Positions 1 through 8,137 of a stretch of 46,453 nt of DNA are shown one piece after another. The notes below the pieces were generated by a model. It was not told the DNA's origin. It saw only the letters and a program-made list of their open reading frames with translations, and ran no database searches. The stretch comes from Elusimicrobia bacterium GWC2_61_19 (lineage in GTDB: Bacteria > Elusimicrobiota > Elusimicrobia > Elusimicrobiales > UBA9959). Made by a program: the position numbers and the translations under genes. Position 1 is the first letter of the stretch; every line of letters begins with the position of its first letter. The stretch spans positions 1 to 46,453 of the forward strand of contig MGUD01000004.1 of assembly GCA_001799795.1 (NCBI GenBank), given 5' to 3'.

Positions 1-1
1 C

Positions 2-955
2 GTGGTGCCGGTGCCGGACAAGCGCCTGGACGCGCTGTTCGACCTGTTCAAGCCGCCCAAGAAAGTGGCCTCCTATATAAAGTTCGTCGACATCGCCGGG
101 CTGATGAAGGGCGCCTCCAAGGGCGAGGGCCTGGGCAACAAGTTCCTGGCCAACATCCGCGAGGTGGACGCCATCGTGCAGGTGGTGCGCGTGTTCAAGG
201 ACCCCGACGTGGTGCACGTGCTGGGCGAAGTGGACCCGGTCCGCGACATCGAGGTCATCGAGACCGAGCTGATGCTGGCCGACATGGAGAGCGTGGACAA
301 GGCCATAGAGAAGAACGGGCGCGACCTTAAAGCCCGGACCAAGGACGCCGAGGAGAAGAAGGTGCGGCTTGAGGCCATCAAGAAGCTGCTGGCCGACGGC
401 AAGCCCGCCCGCGAGGCCGGCTACACCCTGGACGAAGTGCGCGACTTCAACCTGCTCACCGTTAAACCCGTTTTCTTCGTGGCCAACACCTCAGAGCAGC
501 CCGACCAGGCGGTCCTGGGGAAGCTCCGCGACTTCATAAAGGCCCGCGGCTCCATCCTGGTCGAGATCTCCGCCAAGATCGAGTCCGAGATCATCGAGCT
601 GCCCGACGAGGAGAAAGCGATCTTCCTTAAGGACCTGGGCGAGGATTACACCGGCCTCGAGAAGATGGCCATAGCCGGTTACAAACTGCTGGACCAGATC
701 AGCTTCTTCACCGCGGGCTCCGAGGACGAAGTGCGCGCCTGGAACCTGAAGCGCGGGCTGAAAGCCCCGCAGGCCGCCGGCCGCATCCACACCGACTTCG
801 AAAAGGGCTTCATCCGCGCCGAAGTCTACGCCTTCGACGACATCATGAAATATAAGGACGAAAAGACCCTCAGGGAAAAAGGCCTCATCCGCTCCGAAGG
901 CAAGGAATACGTGATGAAGGACGGGGACATCTGTTTCTTCAAGTTCAACGTATAG
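2..955 (+). CDS. ychF: YchF/OLA1-type redox-regulated ATPase, 5' end outside window
   Basis: This is the C-terminal 317 residues of a YchF (Obg-like) P-loop NTPase; the Walker A start lies before the window. Visible parts are the DIAGL switch-II-like motif (about residue 30), the NTSE element at about residue 160 in the position of NKxD, and a C-terminal TGS domain ending in [10 protein letters not shown]. YchF proteins hydrolyse ATP rather than GTP because the NxxE element relaxes base specificity, and they associate with ribosomes; this is family knowledge. The fragment matches the family closely and lacks only about the first 40-50 residues. A glycosyltransferase-like gene follows 9 nt after the stop. 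Identity is secure; the true start is not visible. Confidence 0.93.
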   Translation: MVPVPDKRLDALFDLFKPPKKVASYIKFVDIAGLMKGASKGEGLGNKFLANIREVDAIVQVVRVFKDPDVVHVLGEVDPVRDIEVIETELMLADMESVDKAIEKNGRDLKARTKDAEEKKVRLEAIKKLLADGKPAREAGYTLDEVRDFNLLTVKPVFFVANTSEQPDQAVLGKLRDFIKARGSILVEISAKIESEIIELPDEEKAIFLKDLGEDYTGLEKMAIAGYKLLDQISFFTAGSEDEVRAWNLKRGLKAPQAAGRIHTDFEKGFIRAEVYAFDDIMKYKDEKTLREKGLIRSEGKEYVMKDGDICFFKFNV

Positions 956-964
956 CGCCGGGCG

Positions 965-2182
965 GTGAAGGCGCGGGGGCTGACCGTGAACGATCTGAAG
1001 CACGCAATAGACAAATACAACACCTTCGGCTACCGGCTCTTCATGGACACGCCCGCCTTCCGCGGGCTGCTGGCCCTGCGCAACAGGTCCTTCCGCAAAA
1101 AACTCCTGCTCGTTAACCTGCGGGACTCCGCCATGAGCGCGCACCTGGAGCGCGCCTTCGCGCGGGCGGCCGCCGCCCATGGGGCGACCGCGCTGGACGT
1201 CTTTCATTCTTTCGAGCACGACTACGGCCTGGGCCCGGCTGGCGGCGCCGCCGGCTTCAGAATAAAGTATTCAGGCATGGACAACCTGCGCGCCTTCTCC
1301 GGGCTTACCGCCTACAGCGCCGTCATCCTTGTGGACCTGCCCTACCGCGACGAAGACCTGCCGGCCTGGCTCTGGTTCGCCCTGCGCGCTCCCGGCGCCA
1401 AACACTTTATCGCCAACGACATCCTTATGCCGCCCGGCCACATTTTTGCCATGGACGTGGCGGAAAAGCTGGGCGTTTTCTCCGCTTTCAGCACCGCCGC
1501 GCTGGTTGACCAGCACAGCCGGGCGCAGTGGGGGCGCTTCGGCAGGCCGGGCCGCTTCCTGGAACGCCCCCTCGCGGTGGATTGCGACTACTACGCCCCA
1601 GCCGGCGCCGGCGCCGGGGACTATGTTTTTTCTTTCGGGCGGGCTGACCGGGATTACGCGCCGCTGATGGCCGCGGCACGGACCTTTCCGAAAGGGCTGA
1701 AGCTCAAGATCTGCACGGATCTCCCGGTGCGGGTCCCGAAAATCCTCGCGGGCCGCGTAGCGATCATAACCCAGCCCGTCGGCCCGGAAAAAATGAAAGA
1801 ATTCATCGCCGGCGCCGCCCTGGTGGCGCTGCCGGTCAGGCCCACCGCGCCCAACCCGGGCGCCGGGCTTACGGCGGCCCTCCTTTCGATGGCGATGGGC
1901 AAACTCACCATAACCTGCGGCGATCCGGTCGTTACCCGCTATCTTTCCGACGGCAAAGACTCTTTCCTCTACCGCGGGCTTACGCCGGCGGCCCTGTCGG
2001 CCTGCGTGCGCCGCTCCCTTGCCCTGACCCCGGCCGGGCGCGCGGCCGTCAGCGCGGCGGCCAGACGCACCGTCCTCAGGCGCTTCGACATGAACGCCTT
2101 CGCCGCCGGCCACCTGGCAACGCTGCTCGGCCACGAACCCGCCGAACGGCGGCGCGATAGTATTGTAAAATTACATTTGTGA
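965..2182 (+). CDS. Glycosyltransferase-like protein (GT4-type C-terminal half)
   Basis: A 405-residue soluble protein. The C-terminal half reads like the nucleotide-sugar-binding domain of a group 1 (GT4) glycosyltransferase: a strand and loop with FSFGRADRDYAPLM near residue 220, a middle segment with VALPVRPTAPNPGAGLTAAL, and a later region where GT4 proteins turn down a C-terminal helix. The N-terminal half is not a recognisable standard domain. The start is a GTG 9 nt after ychF; no better start is visible. The last bases overlap the helicase start by 4 nt (GTGA), so the genes are probably co-transcribed. The canonical E-x7-E motif is not evident, so donor, acceptor and even activity remain uncertain. 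Envelope glycosylation is only an inference. Confidence 0.6.
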   Translation: MKARGLTVNDLKHAIDKYNTFGYRLFMDTPAFRGLLALRNRSFRKKLLLVNLRDSAMSAHLERAFARAAAAHGATALDVFHSFEHDYGLGPAGGAAGFRIKYSGMDNLRAFSGLTAYSAVILVDLPYRDEDLPAWLWFALRAPGAKHFIANDILMPPGHIFAMDVAEKLGVFSAFSTAALVDQHSRAQWGRFGRPGRFLERPLAVDCDYYAPAGAGAGDYVFSFGRADRDYAPLMAAARTFPKGLKLKICTDLPVRVPKILAGRVAIITQPVGPEKMKEFIAGAALVALPVRPTAPNPGAGLTAALLSMAMGKLTITCGDPVVTRYLSDGKDSFLYRGLTPAALSACVRRSLALTPAGRAAVSAAARRTVLRRFDMNAFAAGHLATLLGHEPAERRRDSIVKLHL

Positions 2183-4371
2183 GCCTGGACCTCAACTTAA
2201 ACCCCGCGCTGCTGCCGCAGCTCAATCTGAACCCCAAGCAGATGGAGGCGGTGCAGTATTTCGCCGGGCCGCTGCTGATCCTCGCCGGCGCGGGCACCGG
2301 CAAGACGAAGACCCTCACCTCGAAAATAGCGCTGCTGATCGCTTCCGGCGTTTCCCCCTCGCAGATCCTGGCCATCACCTTCACCAACAAGGCCGCCCAG
2401 GAGATGGTGCAGCGCGTGGGCAAGCTGGTGCCCTATTCCGGCGGCATGTGGATACACACCTTCCACGCGCTGGGCGCGCGCATCCTGCGCGCTCACGGCC
2501 GCCTGATAGGCGTAAAACCGGATTTCGTCATCTACGACGCCGACGACCAGAAAAAACTGATTGGCCTGGCCATGGACGAACTGGGCCTCGAGGCGGAAAA
2601 GAACAAAGCGCCGCTTTATTTAAGCCTCATCTCCCGCGCCAAGGACGACCTGCTCGACGCCCAGTCCTACCTGATCAACGCCCAGGCCGTCAACGACCCG
2701 GCCCGCCTGAAAGCCGCGCAGATCTATCACCGCTACCAGAAAAAGCTCACCGAGGCCGGCGCGCTGGACTTCGGGGACCTGATAGTCAAGATGGTGGAAC
2801 TTCTCAAAGAGAACGACGAGATACGCGGATATTTCCAGGAGAATTTCCAGTACATCCTGGTGGACGAATACCAGGACACCAACCACGCCCAATACGTGCT
2901 GATAAAAGACCTTTCCGCCAAACACCGCAACCTTTGCGTGGTGGGCGACCCCGACCAGAGCGTTTACGGCTGGCGCGGCGCGGACATCCGCAACATCATG
3001 GATTTCGAGAAGGACTTCAACGACGCTTTTACCGTGGTGCTGGAGCAGAACTACCGTTCCACCGCGCGCATCCTGCACGCGGCCAACGAGGTCATCAAGC
3101 ACAACAAGAACCGCCGCCCCAAGAACCTCTGGACCAAGGCCGACCAGGGCGAGGCGCCGGCGGTGCTGGAATACGCCAACGAGACCGACGAGGCGCGCGG
3201 CATCGTGGACGAAATTAAAACCCTTACGGCCAAGGGCGGCCTTACTTACAACGATATCGCGGTCTTTTACCGCACCAATGCCCAGAGCCGTTCCTTCGAA
3301 GAGGCCTGCCGAAGGTCGCGCATCCCCTACAGGCTCATCGGCTCCGTGCGGTTCTATGACCGCAAGGAAGTTAAGGACGTGCTGGCCTACCTGAAGCTGC
3401 TGACCAACCCCGCCGACACCATCAGCCTGCTGCGCGTGATCAACCTGCCGGCCCGGGGCGTGGGGAAAACCGCCCTGGACCATGTGCTGGCCTACGCGCG
3501 CCAGAAGGAAATGCCGCTTTACGACGCGCTGCTCAGCTGCGAACAGGTGCCCGATATAACCAACACCGCCCGGCGCGGCATAAAAGAATTCCTGGACCTG
3601 CTGGAAGGCGTGAAGGCCGACCTGTTCTCCGCCACGCCCTCCTCCATGCTGGCGAACATCCTGGAAAGATCCGGCTACTGGAAGATGACCGAGGACCTGG
3701 CGGAAAAAGAGCCGCAGGAATCCCTGGCGCGCCTGGGCAACCTGCAGGAACTGGTCAACGCCGTAAAAGAATTCGAGGAGCACTGCGTCAAGGAAGGCGT
3801 AGCCCCCACCATGCACAAGTACCTGGAGGAAGTCATGCTGTCCTCCCAGGTGGACAAGTTCAACACCGACACCTACGCCGTCACGCTGATGACGGTGCAC
3901 CTGGCCAAGGGCCTGGAATTCCCCGCCGTCTTCCTGACCGGCCTGGAAGAGAACCTTTTCCCCATCAACGCCGGCAACTCCTCCGAGGAAGAAATGGAGG
4001 AGGAGCGCCGCCTGGCCTACGTGGGCATGACCCGCGCGCGGCAGCGGCTGTTCCTCACCTGGGCCGGCACGCGCCGCATCTTCGGCACCACCTATCCCAA
4101 CCTGGCCTCGCGTTTTATTTTCGAGAGCAAAGTAGCCCGCGAGACCGTCAACCGCCCCGGCGAAGAGGACGTGCAGGTGCTCTCCTCTTACCAGCCGCCG
4201 CCCTCCATCCCGCGCATCGGCAAGAACAGGCGGATAATGCACCCCGTGCACGGACCGGGCCGGGTGGTGGACCAGATAGGCGCCGGCGAATTAGCCAAGG
4301 TCACGGTGGTGTTCGACAGCGGCGTGCGCCAGACCTTCATGCTGAAGTACGCCCCGCTGCAGCCTATTTAA
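2179..4371 (+). CDS. pcrA: ATP-dependent DNA helicase PcrA/UvrD (superfamily 1)
   Basis: A 730-residue 3'-5' DNA helicase acting in nucleotide excision repair, mismatch repair and removal of stalled polymerases. All SF1A motifs are visible: the Q motif around NPKQMEAV, Walker A AGAGTGKT (36-43), Ia ITFTNKAAQEM, Walker B DEYQDT (229-234), motif III GDPDQSVYGWRGAD, motif IV QNYRST, motif V TVHLAKGLEF and motif VI LAYVGMTRA. The C-terminus (IMHPVHGPGRVV...) resembles the Tudor-like module by which PcrA/UvrD contacts RNA polymerase. Length equals the family norm. Translation starts at GTG, overlapping the preceding stop by 4 nt, which suggests translational coupling. PcrA and UvrD cannot be separated from sequence alone. 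Confidence 0.95.
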   Translation: MSLDLNLNPALLPQLNLNPKQMEAVQYFAGPLLILAGAGTGKTKTLTSKIALLIASGVSPSQILAITFTNKAAQEMVQRVGKLVPYSGGMWIHTFHALGARILRAHGRLIGVKPDFVIYDADDQKKLIGLAMDELGLEAEKNKAPLYLSLISRAKDDLLDAQSYLINAQAVNDPARLKAAQIYHRYQKKLTEAGALDFGDLIVKMVELLKENDEIRGYFQENFQYILVDEYQDTNHAQYVLIKDLSAKHRNLCVVGDPDQSVYGWRGADIRNIMDFEKDFNDAFTVVLEQNYRSTARILHAANEVIKHNKNRRPKNLWTKADQGEAPAVLEYANETDEARGIVDEIKTLTAKGGLTYNDIAVFYRTNAQSRSFEEACRRSRIPYRLIGSVRFYDRKEVKDVLAYLKLLTNPADTISLLRVINLPARGVGKTALDHVLAYARQKEMPLYDALLSCEQVPDITNTARRGIKEFLDLLEGVKADLFSATPSSMLANILERSGYWKMTEDLAEKEPQESLARLGNLQELVNAVKEFEEHCVKEGVAPTMHKYLEEVMLSSQVDKFNTDTYAVTLMTVHLAKGLEFPAVFLTGLEENLFPINAGNSSEEEMEEERRLAYVGMTRARQRLFLTWAGTRRIFGTTYPNLASRFIFESKVARETVNRPGEEDVQVLSSYQPPPSIPRIGKNRRIMHPVHGPGRVVDQIGAGELAKVTVVFDSGVRQTFMLKYAPLQPI

Positions 4372-4389
4372 CGCTCAGGACCGGATACA

Positions 4390-4806
4390 ATGCCCGAAAA
4401 CAAAAAAGAACACTCGGCCGGCGGCCTGCTGCTCGAGGACGGCAACGTCCTGCTGATAATGATGCGCAACCTCAAAGGGGAGAAGGTCTGGACCTTCCCC
4501 AAAGGCCACGTGGAACCCGGCGAGACCGCCCAAGCCGCGGCGCTGCGCGAAGTGGCGGAGGAGACGGGCTGGGACTGCGAAATAAAGTCGGATTTCTATA
4601 AAGCGGAATACTCTTTCCTGCGCGGCGGGGACATGGTGGACAAGGACGTGCGCTGGTTCCTGATGCGGCGCACCGGCGGCGACGGCGTGCCTAAAACACC
4701 CGACGAAATACTGGACATGAAGTGGTGCTCCCTGGCGGACGCCGGGAAAGAGCTGGTTTACCAGAGCGACCTCGCCATGCTGGACCTGCTCAAAAAAATA
4801 AAATAA
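4390..4806 (+). CDS. Nudix hydrolase
   Basis: A 138-residue single-domain Nudix enzyme that would hydrolyse a nucleoside diphosphate linked to another moiety. The Nudix box is complete: G39-x5-E45-x7-R53-E54-V-x-E57-E58-x-G60, written GHVEPGETAQAAALREVAEE. The KKEHSAGGLLLEDG start and WTFPKGHVEPGE segment resemble the diadenosine polyphosphate (Ap4A) hydrolase subgroup, so Ap4A or dinucleotide clean-up is a reasonable but unproved guess. It lies 18 nt after pcrA on the same strand with an AGGA ribosome site about 9 nt before ATG. It faces the methyltransferase gene tail to tail with about 50 nt between them. Confidence 0.88.
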   Translation: MPENKKEHSAGGLLLEDGNVLLIMMRNLKGEKVWTFPKGHVEPGETAQAAALREVAEETGWDCEIKSDFYKAEYSFLRGGDMVDKDVRWFLMRRTGGDGVPKTPDEILDMKWCSLADAGKELVYQSDLAMLDLLKKIK

Positions 4807-4857
4807 CCGCTCTCCGGCCCGTCAACCGAGCCCGACCCTTACATGAAAAACCCGCGC

Positions 4858-5568
4858 TTATTTTGCGCCGGGCTTCTTTTTGATTTTCGGGGCGACGGCG
4901 GGGATAAAGAGGGTGTGCCTTTCGTTCAATTTGGACAACAACCCGGAGAAATCCCGCATATGCCCCTTTGTCACCCTGGGCTCGCCGCAGGCGACGGAAG
5001 CGCAATCGGCCAGGTAAACCTGCGCCGAGGGCGGGTATGCTTTGGCGGCCGCGGCTATGAATCTTTTTTTGGCGGCGGCGTTGGCCGGCCGGTTCAGCGC
5101 GCAAGGCACAAAGAAAAGCGTGTCCATGTCCGGCGTAAAGGCGCGGTCGTCCATTAATGTGGCGGTATCCACCACCCGCAGGCCGCGGATAGAAAAATTA
5201 TTCAGATTGAACAAGTTCACAATGGCGTCGAAAGAGGACACCGCGGCGAAAACCCTGACCCGCGCTTTCTTTTTTGCCGAGGCCGCCATCACTTCGGCCG
5301 CCGTCTGGTTAAGGAAAAGCGGGTTCCCATACGTCAGGAACCCCACCGTCTTGTGTTTTTTGAGCGCCGCGACCGCGGCCAGGGCGGCTTCACGGCGGCC
5401 CAGGCCTTGCGTCAGCTTCAGGCCGGGCGCGAATTTAGAAAAATGCCGCGCGCTGGCGGCGTCTAGGCAATGGGTGTAGATGGCCCCGCACTCGCGCATA
5501 GCCGCCAGCGTTTCCAATGTCAGTTGGCCAGGATAAAGACCGTAAGAGAAGATATATATTTTTTTCAT
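4858..5568 (-). CDS. Tetrapyrrole-methylase-fold SAM-dependent methyltransferase (borosin-MT-like)
   Basis: A 236-residue protein with the layout of the tetrapyrrole (corrin/porphyrin) methylase fold: an N-terminal strand followed by LTLETLAAM, a central TYGNPLFLNQTA segment in the place of the GDP/GHP SAM loop, then AVSSFDAIVNLFNL, and a C-terminal FIPAV strand. The loop order and the AVSS-DAI element resemble the alpha-N-methyltransferase domain of borosin RiPP enzymes more than corrin methylases, and no cobalamin genes are nearby. No core peptide is fused; the protein ends in a short Lys-rich tail. ATG overlaps the previous stop as TAATG, so it is the last gene of the operon. Substrate unknown; assignment to the fold is fairly secure, to borosins only suggestive. 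Confidence 0.65.
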   Translation of the reverse strand: MKKIYIFSYGLYPGQLTLETLAAMRECGAIYTHCLDAASARHFSKFAPGLKLTQGLGRREAALAAVAALKKHKTVGFLTYGNPLFLNQTAAEVMAASAKKKARVRVFAAVSSFDAIVNLFNLNNFSIRGLRVVDTATLMDDRAFTPDMDTLFFVPCALNRPANAAAKKRFIAAAAKAYPPSAQVYLADCASVACGEPRVTKGHMRDFSGLLSKLNERHTLFIPAVAPKIKKKPGAK

Positions 5569-6983
5569 TAATTATTTTCCATCACCTCGAAGAAAGTAAA
5601 GGCCGGCCTGAAGAGGGGCCGCCCGCCCTTTATGGTCACCTTGTACTCCACCGGCCGCGCCAGCAGCCCCCACAGGAAGAACTGCGCGCCGCGGTTGAAC
5701 GAGGCGGCCCGGCTCACGAGGCGCTGCGCCTCGTCCATCGAAGCGGCCCTGGCGCCCAGGCCGGAAAGCGCGGCCGGCACATCTCCGGCCCCTGCGGCGG
5801 CGAGGGCCGCGTCCAGCGCCGGGACGCCGGCGGCAAGTTCGGCCCGGGCCGCCGGGTAGGGCGAAGCCGGGAAAAAAGCCGCCAGGTAACGGTAAATCAC
5901 ATAATCGTAAAAGCACGAGAAGCCGGGCGCCGCGGCGCGTTTCTTAAGGGCGAGCAGCCCGTTGTAGGCGGAATACCGCAGGTATATGGCGGCGAAGCCG
6001 GCTTCGCAAGCGCGCACGGTCCGCCCGAGGGCGCTGAAAGGCGCGGCCCCTGTCCCGATCTCTCCGGCCGACTTTTCCAGGCGCGCCCGCATAGCCGCCA
6101 CGTCGGACATCAACTTCTCTATTCCCGGCTCGCGGCCGAGGCCGCCCAGCAGGTCCGAAATAGCGGCCAGGTCGGCGGCGCGCGAGCGCAGGGCCAGCGC
6201 GGCCAGCCGCGAGCGCAGCGCCGCGCGGACGGCTTCCAGCCCGCGCGCTTCCCCCGCCGTTATAACGCCGCGCCCTTTGACCGCGGCGGCCGCCACCACA
6301 AAGGAGCTGTACTGCGCCAGCGCGGCGCCGTAGTCTTTTTCCAGCCCCGCCGGCCCCTTACCCGACGGGCCGCGCGCCGTTTCAAGCCAGGCGCCGGCCG
6401 CGGAGATCTCGCGCCCGAGACCTGCCTTATCAAGCCGGTAGTCCGCGTAGCTCAGGGAGAAGAAAGAAGTACCGCGGGCGCCCGCGTCCGCAGTTACGGC
6501 CGCGCCCTCCGGCTCGGCCTGCGGGCCCTCGTACAGCCGCCTGGCCGCCAGTTCCAGGGCCTCGCCGGAAACGGCGCGGTTGCCGGCGGCCGCGTTAAGG
6601 TCTTTTATCAGCGCCAGGAACACGGGATTTAATTTATAGGTGACCTCGTAAGACTCCAGGGGAGCGGAGGGCTTCCCGCCGCCGCGCAGGTGCAGGTAAA
6701 GTTTGGCCGCCTGCTCCGGCTCTTTGCTTATCCAACCCAGCAGGGCGCTCCTGACGTCCGCGTTGCTCTCCAGCCCGTCCAGGGCCACCAGTCTCCCGGC
6801 CATGCCGGCGGCTATTATCAGGTCGGCCAGTTCGCCGCGGAAAAAAAGGCTGGTCATCAGCCTGTCCTTTACCGCCGGCAGTTCTTCGGCCCGCGCGCTG
6901 GCAGGGATTATCTCCGGTTCCGTGGCCGACGACGCGCCCGGGGCGAGGGCGGCCAGCAGCAGGGAGCAGACGATAAGTTTCAT
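5568..6983 (-). CDS. Secreted protein of unknown function
   Basis: I do not recognise this 471-residue protein. It starts with a clear signal peptide (MKLIVCSLLLAALAPGASSA) and is then rich in Ala, Leu and Arg with long predicted helices and no further membrane segment. The ORF track runs it upstream to 7253, but those residues lie inside the cardiolipin synthase gene in another frame and look like shadow. The ATG at 6983 gives the signal peptide and a TAATG overlap with the upstream stop. The same TAATG arrangement joins it to the methyltransferase, so the three products may act in one envelope-related process. A helical periplasmic or outer-membrane-associated scaffold is only a guess. Confidence 0.7.
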   Translation of the reverse strand: MKLIVCSLLLAALAPGASSATEPEIIPASARAEELPAVKDRLMTSLFFRGELADLIIAAGMAGRLVALDGLESNADVRSALLGWISKEPEQAAKLYLHLRGGGKPSAPLESYEVTYKLNPVFLALIKDLNAAAGNRAVSGEALELAARRLYEGPQAEPEGAAVTADAGARGTSFFSLSYADYRLDKAGLGREISAAGAWLETARGPSGKGPAGLEKDYGAALAQYSSFVVAAAAVKGRGVITAGEARGLEAVRAALRSRLAALALRSRAADLAAISDLLGGLGREPGIEKLMSDVAAMRARLEKSAGEIGTGAAPFSALGRTVRACEAGFAAIYLRYSAYNGLLALKKRAAAPGFSCFYDYVIYRYLAAFFPASPYPAARAELAAGVPALDAALAAAGAGDVPAALSGLGARAASMDEAQRLVSRAASFNRGAQFFLWGLLARPVEYKVTIKGGRPLFRPAFTFFEVMENN

Positions 6984-8137
6984 TAGAGCCAGGACCGGAA
7001 GAGGTAGAGCAGTTTTGACGCGGCCTTGGAAGTGAGCGGTCTTTTTCTTACGTCTTCCAGGCTGACCGGCCTGGACAGTTTCAGGTCCTCCCTGAAAGTT
7101 CTGGCCATCGCCGCGCCGAAGGCGGCGCCGTAGACGCTCAGGTTGACCTCCAGGTTGTAATGCAGGCTGCGGTGGTCCAGGTTGTGGCTGCCGACGGAGG
7201 ACCAGACGCCGTCGATCACGGCGGTCTTGGAATGCAGTATGGGGCCCTGCCACTCGTAGAGTTTCACGCCGTTCCTTAGCAGGTGGCCGTACCTGGCCCA
7301 GGAAGCCCAGCGCACGTACGGGTGGTCCGTGTCCCTGGGCGCGATAACGCGCACGTCCACGCCCCGGCGGGCGGCTTTTACCAGGCGGCGGTAAACCAGG
7401 CGGTCCGGCAGGAAGTAGGCGTTGGTGATGTAAATATAATCCTCCGCCTTATCTATGGCGTAGCGGTAGCTGCGCCTTATGGACCGCACGTTGCGTATGC
7501 CGCCGGCCGACAGCACCGAGACCGGCGTGTCCCCGGCCAGCCCCGGCCGCGAGACCTGGCGCGGCGGCACGCGCTCTCCCGTCACGGGGGTGGAGGCGGT
7601 CCAGGCCTCCCAGAAGATCTTCTCCAATTCCGCTACGGCCGGCCCGCGCACTAGCGCCTGCGTATCTTTCCAGCCGCGCCCGCCCATGGACCTGGGCGCG
7701 TCGTACTCCGTGATATTGAAACCGCCGACGAAGGCCGCGCGGCCGTCCACGCAGACGGTTTTGCGGTGGTCGCGTTTTATCCAGTTCCAATAGGGCTTCC
7801 AGAAAATCACCGGGCGGAATTCGGCCACCCGCACCCCGGCCGCGGCCAGGTCCAGAAAGAAGTCGCGGTCCGTAAGAATAGACCCGACCGAGTCGTAGAT
7901 TAGATGGACGGCCACGCCTTCGCGCGCTTTCACTTTAAGCAGATCGGAGAAAGCCCGGCCGATGGAATCGTCGGAGAAGGCGTAGAATTCCAGCAGGATG
8001 GAATCCCTGGCGCCGCCTATGGCCGCCAGCATGGCGGAGAAAGCCGCCTCGCCGCCGGGCAGCAGTTCCACCCCGTTGGCGGCTAGCGCGCTTTCCGGCT
8101 GGGCGCAGTAGCGCCGCCAGTTCTCTTTTTCAGGCAT
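6983..8137 (-). CDS. cls: Cardiolipin synthase-like phospholipase D family protein
   Basis: A 384-residue PLD-superfamily enzyme. Two HxKx4D motifs are present: HRKTVCVD at His124 and HSKTAVID at His302, each followed by the G-G/S-x-N element (VGGFN, VGSHNLD). Cardiolipin synthases condense two phosphatidylglycerols, or phosphatidylglycerol with another phospholipid, at the inner membrane. The N-terminal membrane hairpin of ClsA is absent, so the architecture resembles the shorter ClsB/ClsC type. The start codon lies 55 nt inside the upstream O-antigen ligase gene; it is retained because the conserved NGVELLPGGEAAFSAM segment begins near residue 21 and no later start fits. Its stop overlaps the next ATG. 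Another phosphatidyl-transfer reaction cannot be excluded. Confidence 0.85.
   Translation of the reverse strand: MPEKENWRRYCAQPESALAANGVELLPGGEAAFSAMLAAIGGARDSILLEFYAFSDDSIGRAFSDLLKVKAREGVAVHLIYDSVGSILTDRDFFLDLAAAGVRVAEFRPVIFWKPYWNWIKRDHRKTVCVDGRAAFVGGFNITEYDAPRSMGGRGWKDTQALVRGPAVAELEKIFWEAWTASTPVTGERVPPRQVSRPGLAGDTPVSVLSAGGIRNVRSIRRSYRYAIDKAEDYIYITNAYFLPDRLVYRRLVKAARRGVDVRVIAPRDTDHPYVRWASWARYGHLLRNGVKLYEWQGPILHSKTAVIDGVWSSVGSHNLDHRSLHYNLEVNLSVYGAAFGAAMARTFREDLKLSRPVSLEDVRKRPLTSKAASKLLYLFRSWL

Noticed and set aside
2620-4251. 543-aa ORF on the minus strand inside pcrA
   Set aside because: Shadow of the helicase gene; composition is typical of reverse-strand reading of GC-rich codons.
4840-4885. 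Possible terminator between the Nudix and methyltransferase genes
   Set aside because: The CCCGCGC/GCGCCGGG pairing needs a bulge and lies partly within the methyltransferase coding sequence; too weak to list.
7005-7253. N-terminal extension of the 561-aa ORF upstream of MKLIVCSLLL
   Set aside because: Lies in another frame of the cardiolipin synthase gene; the signal peptide and TAATG overlap support the start at 6983.
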